A DNA stretch of 64,000 nucleotides from Hydractinia symbiolongicarpus (GCF_029227915.1 NC_079881.1:32337501-32401500), one strand, 5' to 3'; numbered from the stretch's first letter, positions 39,381-51,281 are shown. Numbers and translations: made by a program. Notes: a model not told the origin generated them from the sequence alone.

Positions 39381-42300
39381 TCAGGTATAAAGTTCGTTGA
39401 ATTCGTGTTCTTTCTGTGATAACCACTTATGTAGATGATCTGCATCTATTGAGCATAATATTGTTTCTTTAAAATTTGGAAACGATTCATATTCTCTTCC
39501 TGGTGTTTCTCTAAATACTTTAGCCCGATGATATGCAAGTGCCAACTTCTTTACGTCTTCAATAGTAGATGGCATCTTTCTATGACCCTTGACCTCAGAC
39601 AAATCCAGTGACCTTTCCAAGTTGTCAACAATTCCTTTTGAATAAAATATATGTTTTTTCTTAACAGATAGTATCTTACATTGTATTATAGAAGTATTAA
39701 ACATATAGCTGTAATATTTTTTACCTTTCATATTTTGTAATGTATACGACACCCTTTCAGCATTTTTTTCATTGATGTTGCTACGTAATGAACGCAGTAA
39801 TTCCTTTAAAAAATGATTTAAATGTTCCAGGTGAAGATCATTTGATATATTTCTTCCTTTGTATCCCTGTGTATTAATGAACCTTCCCCAGGTCAACTTG
39901 AATGCATTTTCCGGTTCCAATCTGATTTGGTATAACAACTTCAGGATGGTGTATGCGTATTTGTGATGCCGAGTTGCCTTGAAGTAAAGCAGAACCAACT
40001 TATAACTTTCGATTAATCGTTCACCATCTCCCTGTCTTATTGCATCATTCAAGTTCTTGAGTAGCAGATTGATAGTGGTTTTCTGATAACGTAGGACGTG
40101 GTCCTTTATTATAATAGGCTGCTGTATTACATCAGGTTCGCGTCTATGAAAATATAAAAGTTTTAACATTTTTATTTTTATTTTAACTGTAAAGGTACGA
40201 TATATATACTGAACATGGGTTTCACATAATAATTACATTTAAATATACATTATCTGACCTGTCCATGTTATGCTTCAGTTTCTCATGAAGATCCCTTGTA
40301 CGTGCGGATTTGAAGGGGCAATGATTACATTCTCCAGTAGCATTTTTGGAGCAGATGAATATTTTCAGCTTTCTTATGCCTTCTTGTTTAAGTTTTTCTC
40401 TTACATTGCCTATGTTGTCAGCATATGTTACTGTGTATCTAGACATTTGTTATTTAGTATACGATGAAATGTAATTTTATTAGTCACGACATTACTAAAC
40501 ATATATTATCAGATAAATCTACCTTTTTATTATATCTTCAACATGCATAGAAATCCATTTTCGTTTCTCTTCCTCACATCCTGTTTTGATATTTGACGGT
40601 ACTGGGTCATCTTAATGAAGAAATAAGTTTCAAATTTAGTAAACAATTTATATAAATTTGCATGAATAATTTGTAACATAAAGACCTTGAAATGTTGCCA
40701 TGTTGAAGTGCTCCAATGTAATAGCGACTATTTGTGCATCTAGTTCTTTATCCGAAAATTCACCGTAGGCATTCATTGCAGCATGTGGACCTTTTTTAGC
40801 ATTGCTTGTACGTAACACGTTCATCGCCCACTGTGTCGTTCCAAACTCTGCGCCTGATGTCTCTTTACGAAAAAGCGAATCTTTGACCTGTTATAACGAA
40901 ACACTTTATTATTTAAACTGTCTGATACATCGGGAAAGTAGGTGAAAGTGATATCACTTCCATCAAAATTTCGGGATTTTTCAGTTTTAAAAAAAATTGA
41001 TACCTCGTAAAGAGTCATTTTCAAGTGCCAGTCCTCAAATTTGGGTTGTAGACCTTCAATACGATCGTAGCTGGTATCGCCATCCAGAAAAGCGCGAATG
41101 ATGTTGATAGAACGTTCCTCAGTCAATTGGTCCCCACCAAAAGGAATCGGTTGAAGTATCTGAAAAAAAAGAGAAGATTTTTTATGTCAAAACGGCGAGG
41201 CAAATATATAATTTTGTTATGAATTTACTGACCTCCAATTTTCCGTTTTCGTTTATCGTTTGTGGCACATATTCTTTCTGTATATGACGTAAGATCTTGG
41301 TAATTCCAGATGCCGTGTTTTCCGACTCTAACAACAGTCCAAGACTAACAACCTCTGATTTTTTCGACATTTCATCGACGAATGGATGTGCTATATGTTT
41401 CTGCGTATGTTTCTTGAAAGATTCAAACGCTGGTATGAAGGATACGATAGTTCTTGTTACCAAGTGCTTGAAATTATCTGCCAACATCACGAGCGTGAAT
41501 TTGAATAATGACCTTGAGAGGGGTGCACGCGATCTTTAACAGCTATGTAATGAAACCAGTGATGACTCCTATTGGGATTGTTGATTCCTTGGTGTCTGAC
41601 GTTAACTTCGTAGTCTAGATTATCGCCAATAATCTGCCAACATACAATATATATGCAGCTTATATTTGAAATGCAACGTTTCTGAATTACTAGAGAAAAA
41701 AGTATTACCTGGTACCCAACACTCTCCGGATCATTGGATTCTATCATATTTTTCCAACCTTTAACGTCTTGGTCATGATTACAGGCTAATTTCTTGTTTT
41801 TGTTCAATGCAGTTTGATAACTATTGGTTACACCAAGGGCATTGAACCATTTAAACGCCCGCTTCTTAGCACCAGCGGCAATGAACAGCTGGTCATTGCG
41901 ATGCGAGACTATACAGGCTCTGCTTTTATGATATCTTGCTTTGAACAGGATTCCGAAACACGCCACTTGTTGTCCAATATATACCCTGTAAAATATTAAG
42001 CGTATAGAACATATTCGTAACATTTTGTTGCTCTCCGTATCTCTTGGACAGTCATCGATCTTACCCTTTCTCTCCAGCTACTGCACCTCTTATGGCAGCC
42101 GACAGGATTGGGCAAAGTTCTTCCATCCTCTCTAAGAATTTCGCGTCGTTAAAATTGACTAAAGCATCGACAGAGACGTCTGTCATTAAATTGTCACGCT
42201 CAACTCTTGCCATTTCCTGTTTGCACTCGTTTTCAACTACGATATTTAAGGAATCTAGTTCTGAAGCATTCTATGAAAAAAACTAGTGTATATAGTATCA

Positions 42301-42628
42301 ACGATACAAAGAAAAGAATAACACAAAAAAATCGCTCATGAATTACCTGATCGTCAGCAATTTTACATTTTCGTTTAAATCTACAGTTTTTCCACCTCAA
42401 TCTGAGTTCTTCTGCTTTCTCCAGTACTCCTATTCCTCTATAGCACTTGTCACACACCGATCCATTTACACACTTTTTTTTTCTGTCGTCATTATTAACA
42501 CTATCAATATCACGATTAAGGAGTTGGAAGCCAATTTTGTGCAGCCTCTGCAACTCCATAGGCCACAAGAGATGTCTACTTTCCTTACAGTTTTTATATT
42601 CTTTCAAACAAAGACGACATGAAGTCAT
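39381..42628 (-). CDS. DUF6589-family protein, candidate transposase, nine exons
   Basis: The protein is about 851 residues. Exons: 42628-42347, 42270-42065, 41985-41709, 41633-41233, 41159-41004, 40887-40686, 40610-40523, 40438-40259 and 40143-39381; every junction has GT/AG ends and matching phase. The N-terminus has a ZAD-like cysteine pattern (CRLCLKEYKNC ... CDKCYRGIGVL). DUF6589 hallmarks follow: IIGDNLDYEV, a W-F-H-Y-x-A-V-K-D-R segment, GGDQLTEERS and EDWHLKMTLYE, then later LEHLNHFLKELL. A C2H2-like CNHCPFKSARTRDLHEKLKH lies near residue 580. One frame slip occurs in exon 4 at a CCCC run (about 41519-41524); one more C would give the usual reading. The conserved GDN/GDQ acidic residues suggest a nuclease-like core, which is inference; the family's activity is not established to my knowledge. 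Confidence 0.78.
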
Positions 42629-43422
42629 ACTTCTTTCAACTCCAGACACAAGGGTTTTTTTATATCGTAGTGTTGTTTTTTGTACATGTGCGCTCCATGT
42701 GTTTTCTTAAATTTCCCGCTTGAACTTTAAAGACATTAGTCCACTCACTCGCGGTGGTTAAAACCTTATTACAGTATACAGTTGTATATTTTTTCAAACT
42801 TTTAATCACAGAAGGAGAGTGCTGTGAGGAAAAATAATCTATCAAGATTTCGAGATGTGGATGCTTTTTCCATGCTTAACACGAATAAGATACTATTCCT
42901 TCTTGTTTAGAAAAGACAACCAAGCAACTGTAAACAACGTTCTATCTAAATGTCATCGCTTAAAAGGTGTTTTAAATGGCGATTGATCAAGCAGGCAGCT
43001 GCATGTGCGTTGACTGATATTTTTCAATAAATGTGAGTTTGGTGGGATACTTTTAAATGTTCAAACATATTAAAAATTATTATGCGGTAACTCCATTATT
43101 CTTTTTTAGTATTTAAGCCATTTCTAGCGATTTTATTTGACTAAAGCTAGAATTTTTTGTCTTTTAGTCGCAGCTATAGCTAGCTAGCTACCTTAAGCTA
43201 ATTAATGTTTGTTTTTAATCCGCCATGTTTTAAAGTGACAAATTAATTATGCGAATATTTAAAAACAATACTGTGAAATTTAAGTGGCTAATATTTTTGA
43301 TTTTGAAATCAGTTGTCAGTTTGAATGTTAACTGTCAAGGTAGGTTATTCTAAACTCTCTTTTTTCTCTTCTCTATCAAAAATATCAAAAAGGGAAAAAT
43401 GATGAGTTTAGTTTACTAGACT

Positions 43423-43435
43423 AAGGAGTTCGTAG
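43423..43435 (+). repeat. Right copy of 13-bp target-site duplication
   Basis: AAGGAGTTCGTAG is identical to 36830-36842. Immediately after it the BEL RNase H reading continues (FVKNRLKEIR). Confidence 0.8.
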
Positions 43436-44532
43436 CTTTTGTTAAAAATCGTTTAAAAGAGATTAGAAATAACAATGACGCTGGGAACTGGAATTATGTT
43501 AATACTGAAAAAAATCCAGCAGATCTCACCACTCGATGGGGAATCACCACTTTAAATTTGGCCGAAAACAATTTTTTGTGGGAGAGGCCAACGTTTTTGT
43601 GCGCGAAAGAATACCAGCTGCCACAGATAAAAGATCATGATTTATCACTTGAGCATTCAAATGAGCTGAAAAGAAGTAAACAAGTAGTGTTGCATAATTA
43701 TACCGACATAATTAGTATCAACAATGTAATCAATTGTGATAAGTATTCCAAATTCACACGATTGGTCAGAATTACCGCATGGATGTTAAGGTTCACTAAT
43801 AGCATAAAAAGAAAAAAAGAAGACCGAAATTTGGAGAAAATTCCATGATCTTGTGAAATAGTCTCTGCGGAGAAGCTCTTATTGAAAGCCAACCGGGAGA
43901 AGTTCAAGTTGGCAAATGATAACACAGAAAAAGATGTTATGTTTTTTATCGACGAAAAAGGTTTATTGCGTTGCAGGGGTCGACTTGTAAACGCACCGTT
44001 ACCCGTTGAAACGATATCGCCTATACTGCTCGACCGAGATCACTCGTTAACTAAGCTAATCATCATGGATATTCACTGTAAGCTAAAACACCTCTCTCAA
44101 AAACAAACACTTACCGAATTCCGACAGAGTTATTGGACCAAAAGTGCTCGTAGTTTAGTGCAAATTTTGTTACACCAGTGTCTTTTATGTAAGCGTTTGA
44201 AATCACAACCTTTTCGTTACCCTGAGATTCCCCCACCATTACCAGGGTACAGACTCAGTGACGCTAGAGCTTTCGCTGCAGTAGGAATAGACAATTTTGG
44301 ACCTCTGTACGTTAAAAACATTTACAACAATGCCAATGAAAGACCAGTGATGAATAAAGCGTGGGTAACCTTGTACACCTGCGCTTCGAGCAGAGCTTTG
44401 GTGTTAGATCTAGTTCCTAGGCCGATTCGTCATCATTTATTAGTAGCTTTTGAAGATTTATTTCGAGACGTGGTTGTCCAGATCATATCATCTCGGACAA
44501 TGGTAGTAATTTTGTTTCACGTGATACGCAAA
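43436..44532 (+). pseudogene. BEL/Pao RNase H end and integrase fragment
   Basis: The reading continues with NPADLTTRW, the conserved end of the BEL RNase H/linker, then the integrase N-terminus with KLKHLSQKQTL ... CLLCKRLKSQP (the HHCC zinc region) and the core start VGIDNFGPLYVK. After 44470 the frame shifts; the shifted frame holds HIISDNGSNF, the second catalytic Asp region. A stop and frame change at about 43848 also break the copy. It ends abruptly near 44532 against an unrelated transposase. Confidence 0.85.
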
Positions 44533-45551
44533 CTATAAATATTTCAGTGCAGTCAATTATACCGGTCAATCTTGGGAAATATTGACAAAATGTATTTGGT
44601 AATGTTCTTATATTTGATCATGGTCAGGCTATTTAATTAAACCAGATATCTTGATGTAAATAAGATCAATCCATTTCCAGAAGATATCATTTAAGGATGT
44701 TTTGTTGCTGCAAAATTGATCTGCTAAACTTAGCCATGGTGTATTGAGCCTTAGTTTGACCAATGTCATTTAAAGTTGGTCCCTGTAAGATAGTGGAGAT
44801 CTATTTGTGGTTGGCAGAAAACTTTCAAGATGTTCAGATATAACATTAAAATGTTCGATTGTTATACAAGTATAAACTTTAAATTTATCTGCTTGATCTT
44901 TTAGAGAACTGTACCTTAGCATTTTTGACTTAATGTGTTGTAACTTGTTTTCTGTAATTTGTTTTTATGATAGAAACAAATCATTTTGAGTCTTTAGAAA
45001 ATTTATTTCAAGCTGTTATTGTTCAGTTACCAATTTCAGTTTACACATGTCAAAACCAGTTTGTGTCCCTTTGGATTCCTTAGTACTAGTACTCTGAATA
45101 TCTGTATCAGCAATATCAAAATCCACATCTGTTGAAAATGAACTTTGAGGAGAAAGCATGGTAGATTCAAGCATAGGTTGTAAAAGTGGTGTAACATTAT
45201 TTTTTTTATGTTTTGCTCACGAAGTGGTGAAGCAAATCTTGTTCTTTTTCGTGATGATTCAAATCTCCTAATCCTACTGGAATTTATTCCCTCTGGCTGT
45301 TGTGCATAAACAAACACGGATGGTGTATAATCAGGGTTTGTAGAAAGCCTTTTAGAAATAAAATGCTCACCACAAAGATAAACATTTTTCCCTTGGGGGT
45401 TTTACATGCTACCATCCTTATTAACTCTTTTGCAAGCTATAACCCATCTTTTACGGCGGTCAGGATTAATATTAGGAAAACGAAAAAATCCAGGTTTGTT
45501 TTCCTTCATATTATGATTAGAACAACCATATGCAGCATTACTAAGAGGCAT
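44533..45551 (-). pseudogene. THAP-domain DDE transposase, 5' part only
   Basis: From the ATG at 45551 on the minus strand the reading shows a THAP zinc finger: AAYGCSNHN, FFRFP, a conserved W, and YLCGEHF, then P before a variable tail. The usual first Cys position seems to be Asn, and a TAA interrupts the domain. After a frame change, a coiled segment is followed by the HTH_Tnp_4-like LRLNTPWLSLADQF and the DDE_Tnp_4 start GIIDCTEIFI (first catalytic Asp). There the copy is cut at the BEL integrase. THAP plus this DDE type is typical of Harbinger/ISL2EU-like transposons. Several stops make it inactive. Confidence 0.75.
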
Positions 45552-46930
45552 TTTGTTTGTTATCTAACTTTTTTTAACTAACTTCCCCGCAATTTTAAGC
45601 ACGCGCCATTACGTTATTTTCACTGCAGCAGCTGTTGCTAAGCAACAACGAAAAGTCCGATTTGCTGCACGGAACGGAGAATTGCTAAGCTGCATGTGTT
45701 TATTGCCTTAGGGTCACAGGATTCTTGTAGCCGTTTATGCAATCGTGTATCTTTGTGTCCGTGTGAAAAAGGAATAATTCTTGTAAGATAACTAAGGGAC
45801 AGCTCTTTCATAAACGCAAAAGTGTACGCTAAATGTAAATAGGTCCGTAGATCGCCTTTCCCTGGGGATTTACAGATAGGTAATATTCGAATGTTGTCAA
45901 TCCCTGAAAACATACGCACTCAGATATGTGATCCTGTTAAGCAGGTGACGACAAGAAGTTCAAAATACTTTCTGTTCTCCTATACTTAAACGTCAAAGGA
46001 TTCTACCTTGTCCCAACATCAAACTTACGTTTAGCATATACTTTTGGATTGTGAGTGACCCTAAGAACTTTGACTTTGTTGGAACTTTTAAACAGCAGAT
46101 GTTATATACAACATCTTACTGCTCATTTTAAAAACTTTTAAGAACACAAGGAGATCCTTAACATTCCCATGCTTCTTTTAATTGTGATAAAATTTCTATA
46201 AACAAAAGAATGAAACAATACCTAATCTAAGAATAGTCCAAGTTTGTTGTATAATATTCTTCCTTTTTGTTGAGCAATACAACATATATAATTTAGTTTT
46301 AGGAATAGATGTATTGATGTCAGCCATGATGAATATTCTTCTGACAATAAAAATCGCCATAAATTACAGAACACATGAGATTCATTACGAATCCTTATAA
46401 TATTGAAAAACTGTAAACAATTGATATATATCTATATATCAAATGGATGAATATGATATCAAAATAACTTGTACTGTTAGAAATGATTTTCACGTAAAAC
46501 GTTACAGATCGAAACAAGAATTGCATGTTAAAGAACGTTCTGCTACAGACTGCAAACCAATGAAAATATCATGTTAAGTTATTCATATAAGTGGAATTTG
46601 TATATATGTTGCTTTTTATATGAGAATCTTTAGAATTGACCTGGTTACTAAAACTTTTTTTAAAGATTTTAAAGTAGTAAAATACTTTTAAACACAGTTG
46701 ACAGGGGCATGTGAGGGTAAATAAAATGCAGACATGTTAAATGTTTTGATGTTATTTTTCTGATTTCTAACTCTTTTCTGGCTTAATAAAATACTTAACT
46801 TTTGTGGATTTTTTTTAAGAATAAAATTAATTCCTTAATAGAAATTTGTGCACAACTACATCAGTAACCTTAATATTAAACTACATTAATTTCATAAATG
46901 GGTAATTACTATATACTTTTTGTAAAAGAA
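45552..46930. other. No gene recognised
   Basis: A 93-codon minus-strand frame at 45638-45919 has no motifs or splice support. The segment from 46000 to 46930 is AT-rich and featureless. Confidence 0.45.
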
Positions 46931-47109
46931 AATAATTTACAAAGAGGCGGCAAGCCACCGCAATGATGAACTCAACCTGTTAGGTCTTTGGAAATAAACT
47001 AGAGGTTGTACTCCTCTAGAGAAAATGCCTCTAAACGCATAATTCTCCCTTTTTACAAGGAATTAATTAAAAAAAATATATATAAAAAAATAAAAAGGAC
47101 ACAGCACAT

Positions 47110-47560
47110 TTGAAAAGATAAACAGAACTTTAACCAAGGGCAGGTAGGTTTCGACCCATATTTCGGAACCTAAGTACCCTGGATGTCTAGCTGGGTCACC
47201 TCGAAGAGGTCCGCGGACGGTCATCAGCAGAAACTAGATATCCCTATCTTCCTAAAGTAAGCATTGACCACTTCTGTTCAACTGTGCTATTCTTTGTTTT
47301 TAACTCAGGTAATAAGTGGAGCCGTTACTCTCCAAAGACAAGATCATGTGTGATCAACCCCCCCTTCCAATTTTTTTTTTTTAACTGGGGTAATAAGTGG
47401 AGTCGTCACTCTCCAAAGACAAGACCTAGTATGATCAAACCCCCTTGCTAACTTAATTTTTATTTGATTTTGTTTAATTTTTGACTGGGGCAATAAGTGG
47501 AGTCGTCACTCTCCAAAAACAAGACTGAGTGTAGTCAAGCCCCCTTGCTGACTCATTGCA
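47110..47560. repeat. GC-richer leader plus three ~80-100-bp structured repeats
   Basis: Copies start at 47301, 47382 and 47482. Each has CTGGGG-TAATAAGTGGAGTC (slightly varied), then TCACTCTCCAAA and CAAGAC, and ends in CCCCCTTGCTAACT or a variant. The GGGG and CCCC ends, and AGTGGAG against CACTCTCC, can pair. A diverged single copy lies at about 55143-55215. The segment 47140-47230 before the array is also GC-rich. The whole could be the tail of a SINE or LTR. Confidence 0.6.
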
Positions 47561-48600
47561 TTGCTATCTTACACATGCTGCTTTTGTTTTTGCATTTGCA
47601 GGTTGTTAACACAGGCTGTAATTTTCTAAACAATAATTCTACGTCGCACTGCTGTTGACTATCTATTCCTAAATTTGTCTTGTAATTTAATTTTTTGTTG
47701 TGTGATATGCTATTAGAGTCATTGTATATTCTGAAATAAAGTAACTCCCCAAATTTGTAATTTGGCGATTACTTGTACTCGTATTAAATGCGTAAAACGT
47801 AAAAAAGATGCTAAGATGATACCAGTTTGGTATGTCATTCAAAGAAACTATGGCAACGCTAAACCTGTTTTGAGTTTAAATTTACCAAACAGAGTTTCCC
47901 ATCCGCATATTTTAGCGAGGATACCAGTGTTAAACTACGGAGGTTACTTTTATTTATTGGGTTATAAAGACACTTTTGTTTCTAATCTAGGAAGGATTTT
48001 TAATAATTAAAAACCTCACTTTTGGGAAGATTTTAGCTCCTTTTATAACAAATACACAAAACCACAACCCTTGATATTACTTGGCCAAAAAATCTGTCAA
48101 ATTTTGCCTGACCAGAAAAAAATCCTAGATCCGCCCCTGAATTCATTCAGTTAACAAATATCATGTCAATTTCTTAAATATCGTTTCGCACATGCCCTTT
48201 TGAAATTTGCCGGTACTTTAAGTGATTGTGATCATAAAGAACAGGTACCGGTGCACTAGCCACGTCCTTAAATGGGAGCAACTATAGAATACCCCCCGTA
48301 AAAAAATTAAAACTACGTAATTCAGCTATGCAGCTACTCAGCTACGCAGCTACTCGGCTACGCAGCAACGCAGCAACAAAGTAAAGTAATTTGTCCTGTG
48401 TGTGTTTTTTTTTCATTGTAAAATTTTATAGTAATTATTTTTATAAAATGATATTAAATATCCGGTCTGCGTAATATATGGTTCCGAAGCAAGGAGGAGA
48501 TTCAAAGTTAATAAGGAACTAGTGGTTAGAAGTTATGCCAGTGTCATTTAGAAGTCATTGCAGTCAAAAAGAATACACTTATTGTTTGTTTTCAATAGTT
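47561..48600. other. No gene; short repeat and a possible TE terminus
   Basis: An 82-codon plus-strand frame at 47762-48010 is unrecognised. GATCCGCCCCTG at 48129-48140, read on the other strand as CAGGGGCGGATC, resembles hAT-type terminal sequence, but no partner terminus was found. A GCAGCTACTC-like decamer repeats about five times at 48322-48376. Confidence 0.4.
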
Positions 48601-48605
48601 CAGTT

Positions 48606-48896
48606 ATAATAATGGAATTTCTTTCACAGTTAATGGTAGATTAAATAACCAATTACGTTAACTTGGTGAGAAGTGCGAATGATACCGAGTATATGCTGGA
48701 AAGAGAAAAGTTATTCACAATGATAAACGGAGATGCATTTTTTAGTCTTTCTTGTTGGCCTAGAGATCTGAAGCAACCTTTCTTTAGAAAACCGATTACT
48801 GATGAAGAAACAATGAAACTGATGTTATTTCTTTTAGTTAAAGACGGTTCTCTATATTCTATAACCATTCAGAAATATAAATTTCGTGAAAAATAA
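48606..48896 (+). CDS. Unrecognised short reading frame, possibly coding
   Basis: The plus-strand frame from about 48663 to 48894 has balanced composition and a conserved-looking FFSLSCWPRDLKQPFFRK followed by PITDEETMKLMLF. It converges on the Merlin transposase and could be a second gene of that element or a fragment of another transposon gene. There is no clear ATG context (the reading opens at TTG) and no domain is recognised. Confidence 0.35.
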
Positions 48897-49287
48897 TTAC
48901 AATATAAAACGGTTTAATAAGACTTTAACAAGCTAACGTTTTGTTGTTACTTGTAGCCAGAGTTTAGCTAGAGTTAAAGGGGGTTAAAAAAATTAAGGTA
49001 CGAATTACCCATTTCTACTCATCTACAAAATCTACGAGATTTTCTAAACAAAGTGAATAAAACAATAATATGAATTATTACTATTTAGGAAATGGGTGTT
49101 CTCCAAATTTGACATGCCAATGGATAATTTCATCTAACAGAAAAAGTACAGATCGAACTATAAAAAAAATTGACATAATATGTGATAGACAATTGTTTTT
49201 AAGTGGGATGTTAAGGGATATAAGGGATGTTCGCTATGCTTGATAATTGACAAAAAGATATTGTATTGGTAATAAAAGGTACTAAGA

Positions 49288-50426
49288 CTATGGGATTTCG
49301 AACAAGGTCTTCCGTACACCAAAAGCAGGAAGCATCTTCTTTGCCTGTCTCCAATGACCTTCAATCTTGTTAGTGTGAAAACCATTTTCATTGACAAATT
49401 CTATCGAGTGATTTACTTTAAAACGTGTATAATCTAACTCTTCAAGAATGTCATAAGGTTTCCAACAATCGGATATAATTTTGGTTCCTGGTTTTATATA
49501 CTTTTGTATTAAAGGAATAAGTGTATCGCGATCACGTTTGTCGATGCTACCAGAAAATGTTTTCTGGATTCTTCCTCAATGCCACCAAAAACCCATTGTC
49601 CCTCGACGTGATGGCCACGATGGTATTTTCGTTTGCCGAATTTGCTTTCGTCTATTTGCACGCACATACCTAAATTAATAGTAAATTGTTTAAATATATG
49701 TTTATTCCAACTGCTATATATTGTTTCCAAGAAATAGAATGTTACCTGGTCCACCAATTGGCTCACTTTCCCTCATCATAACTATTTCGCATATCTCACG
49801 ACAAAACATTGACCAATCTACAACAGTAGGAGATGAAAGTCCCATTTGATTAGATATCTGTTCATGTTCAATACCTATGGTGGAATAATTAAGCTTGATT
49901 TCACATGGAACTTGAAATGCCTAACCTTAAAGTAGTTCTTTTTCAAACTATTGTACTATCGTGATTTTGTAAAAATTATGTAAAAAATTTGTGATGATGT
50001 GAGGAATTCATAACATACCTGTTGACCACCAATATGTCAGTTCCATTATCTCTTCCATTGTTAAGTTTGATTGGGATAACCATGAATCTTCCTCAAAGAT
50101 ACTTCGACGTCATGACGGTCTTTTCTGCATCGCCAATGTTGCCCATCTGAAGTTCTACAAGATTTACATATTTTCATTAGGCTGTAACATTTAGGACAAT
50201 ATTGTACTCCACTTATAATATTATTTTTTAACCACCATCGGAATGTTGTTTCCTTCGAAGATAAAACGTTAGTTATTAAATACCGAAACGTTGTGAAATT
50301 ATTATTGCGTAATGTATTCTGTCTCTGGTAAGATCCTGTTGAAGTTGTCGATCCGACTTGAACACATTTGTCTGCAGTTATAGCTGTAGCTTGTACACCT
50401 CTGTGTCTTTTGCTTGCAGATTCCAT
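49288..50426 (-). pseudogene. Merlin (IS1595/ISXO2-like) transposase, three exons, two frame slips
   Basis: Exons: 50426-50029, 49874-49746 and 49669-49288, with GT/AG ends and phase 1 at both introns. Exon 1 holds a zinc ribbon (YCPKCYSLMKICKSC) and YWWSTG. Exon 2 reads EQISNQMGLSSPTVVDW, a helix-turn-helix. Exon 3 begins the catalytic domain: VQIDESKFGKRKYHRG (first Asp), then IISDCWKPY (second Asp) and NKIEGHWRQ (the Glu), all in the order and spacing of IS1595/ISXO2 enzymes. One-base slips at about 50105 and at a TTTT run near 49557 break the frame; the rest is well preserved. Terminal repeats were not identified. Confidence 0.8.
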
Positions 50427-51277
50427 ATTAATATATTGTTCTAAAATGGTTAGAAATATTTATTTTTAATGCAATAACAATACTTCATTGTATGAGAAAA
50501 AGCGATTTGTGTATTTCTAATGCAGTAAATGTGCCGATTGTGTGAACTAAATACAGGTTTTACAGGATTTTATAAGAAATATGATGATGGACTTAATTTC
50601 AAAAGTTTCTTCATTTCTTTAGGAGTTTACTGCAAAAAGTTCGTTGTCACTGGTTGCCTTCATTTCTTGGTTTTTGTTTATTTAAAGAATGACGAAAAAT
50701 ATTTGAAAATGATTTGAGATAGAAGAGGGGTTTGAGCAAAAGTTTCATTTTTAGAATTAAACCAGTTTAAAAAAACATTATGTAACATTATAAAAATGTT
50801 TTCTAATAAGTAAAAATATTAAATGAATAATGAAACTATTTAAAGAACGAAAAATTTGTCATTACGAATGTATACACTATGAAAGAGAAGTTGAAAAAAC
50901 ATTTGCACTAAAACTAATGTTATAAACATTATTAAAAATATCAAAAAACTTCTTCATAAAATTAACAATAGTTTCTATGATGAAAGCAATTAAGCTTCTA
51001 TCTGGTCTGAAGTAAATAAATTCTGCGATAATAGGTATTCCCTCATCGACGATGAAATAAGTTTATGTGTTTTTGTGAGATATTTCGTACTGTAATCTGT
51101 GCGATTGGTAATCTCCTAGAGACACAAGGGAAGTTGGTTATATTCGATTTTAATAAAAACAAGTGAATCGTGGGATGCTCGTGCTGCTCTGAAAGATTTT
51201 ATTAAGCCTGCATTGTTTGATTCCACTTTCTTTATTGCAGCCAAATATTCTGATTTCATTATGTCCCTTATCTTTGT
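50427..51277. other. No gene recognised
   Basis: This is AT-rich DNA between the Merlin transposase and the piggyBac element. A 62-codon plus-strand frame at 50529-50717 has no support. Confidence 0.45.
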
Positions 51278-51281
51278 TTGA

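Larger units (their letters stand above)
36843..43422. mobile_element. Two-gene element: RecQ-like helicase plus DUF6589 protein (6.58 kb)
   Basis: The segment is bounded by a 13-bp direct repeat and splits a BEL RNase H frame, so it arrived as a unit. It holds only two genes, convergent with about 200 bp between them: the helicase (+, 37118-39182) and the DUF6589 gene (-, 42628-39381). Long terminal inverted repeats were not seen. The left end has an ACAGG-ATA-CCTGT palindrome and a hairpin with 14-bp arms. Weak inverted similarity exists between 36921-36950 and 43337-43365 (AAAAGAGAG ... TAACCTACC). DNA-transposon status is inferred from the target duplication. The gene pair matches no superfamily I can name. 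Confidence 0.75.
34045..44532 (+). mobile_element. Decayed BEL/Pao retrotransposon, interrupted by a second element
   Basis: Gag (DUF1759-like), protease, reverse transcriptase, RNase H and the start of the integrase appear in BEL/Pao order on the plus strand at 34045-36842 and 43423-44532. The gap 36843-43422 is a later insertion, and the RNase H reading resumes on the far side once one copy of the 13-bp repeat is discounted. There are many frameshifts and stops, the zinc-knuckle region between gag and protease seems deleted, and the 3' end is cut inside the integrase by a fused THAP/DDE fragment. LTRs were not identified. Confidence 0.85.

Noticed and set aside
36843-43422. Helicase/DUF6589 segment as an ordinary host locus
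   Set aside because: The flanking BEL RNase H reading is continuous once the segment and one 13-bp repeat are set aside, which a host locus would not produce.
48125-48143. hAT element
   Set aside because: Only one CAGGGGCGGATC-like end was found, with no partner terminus or 8-bp duplication.
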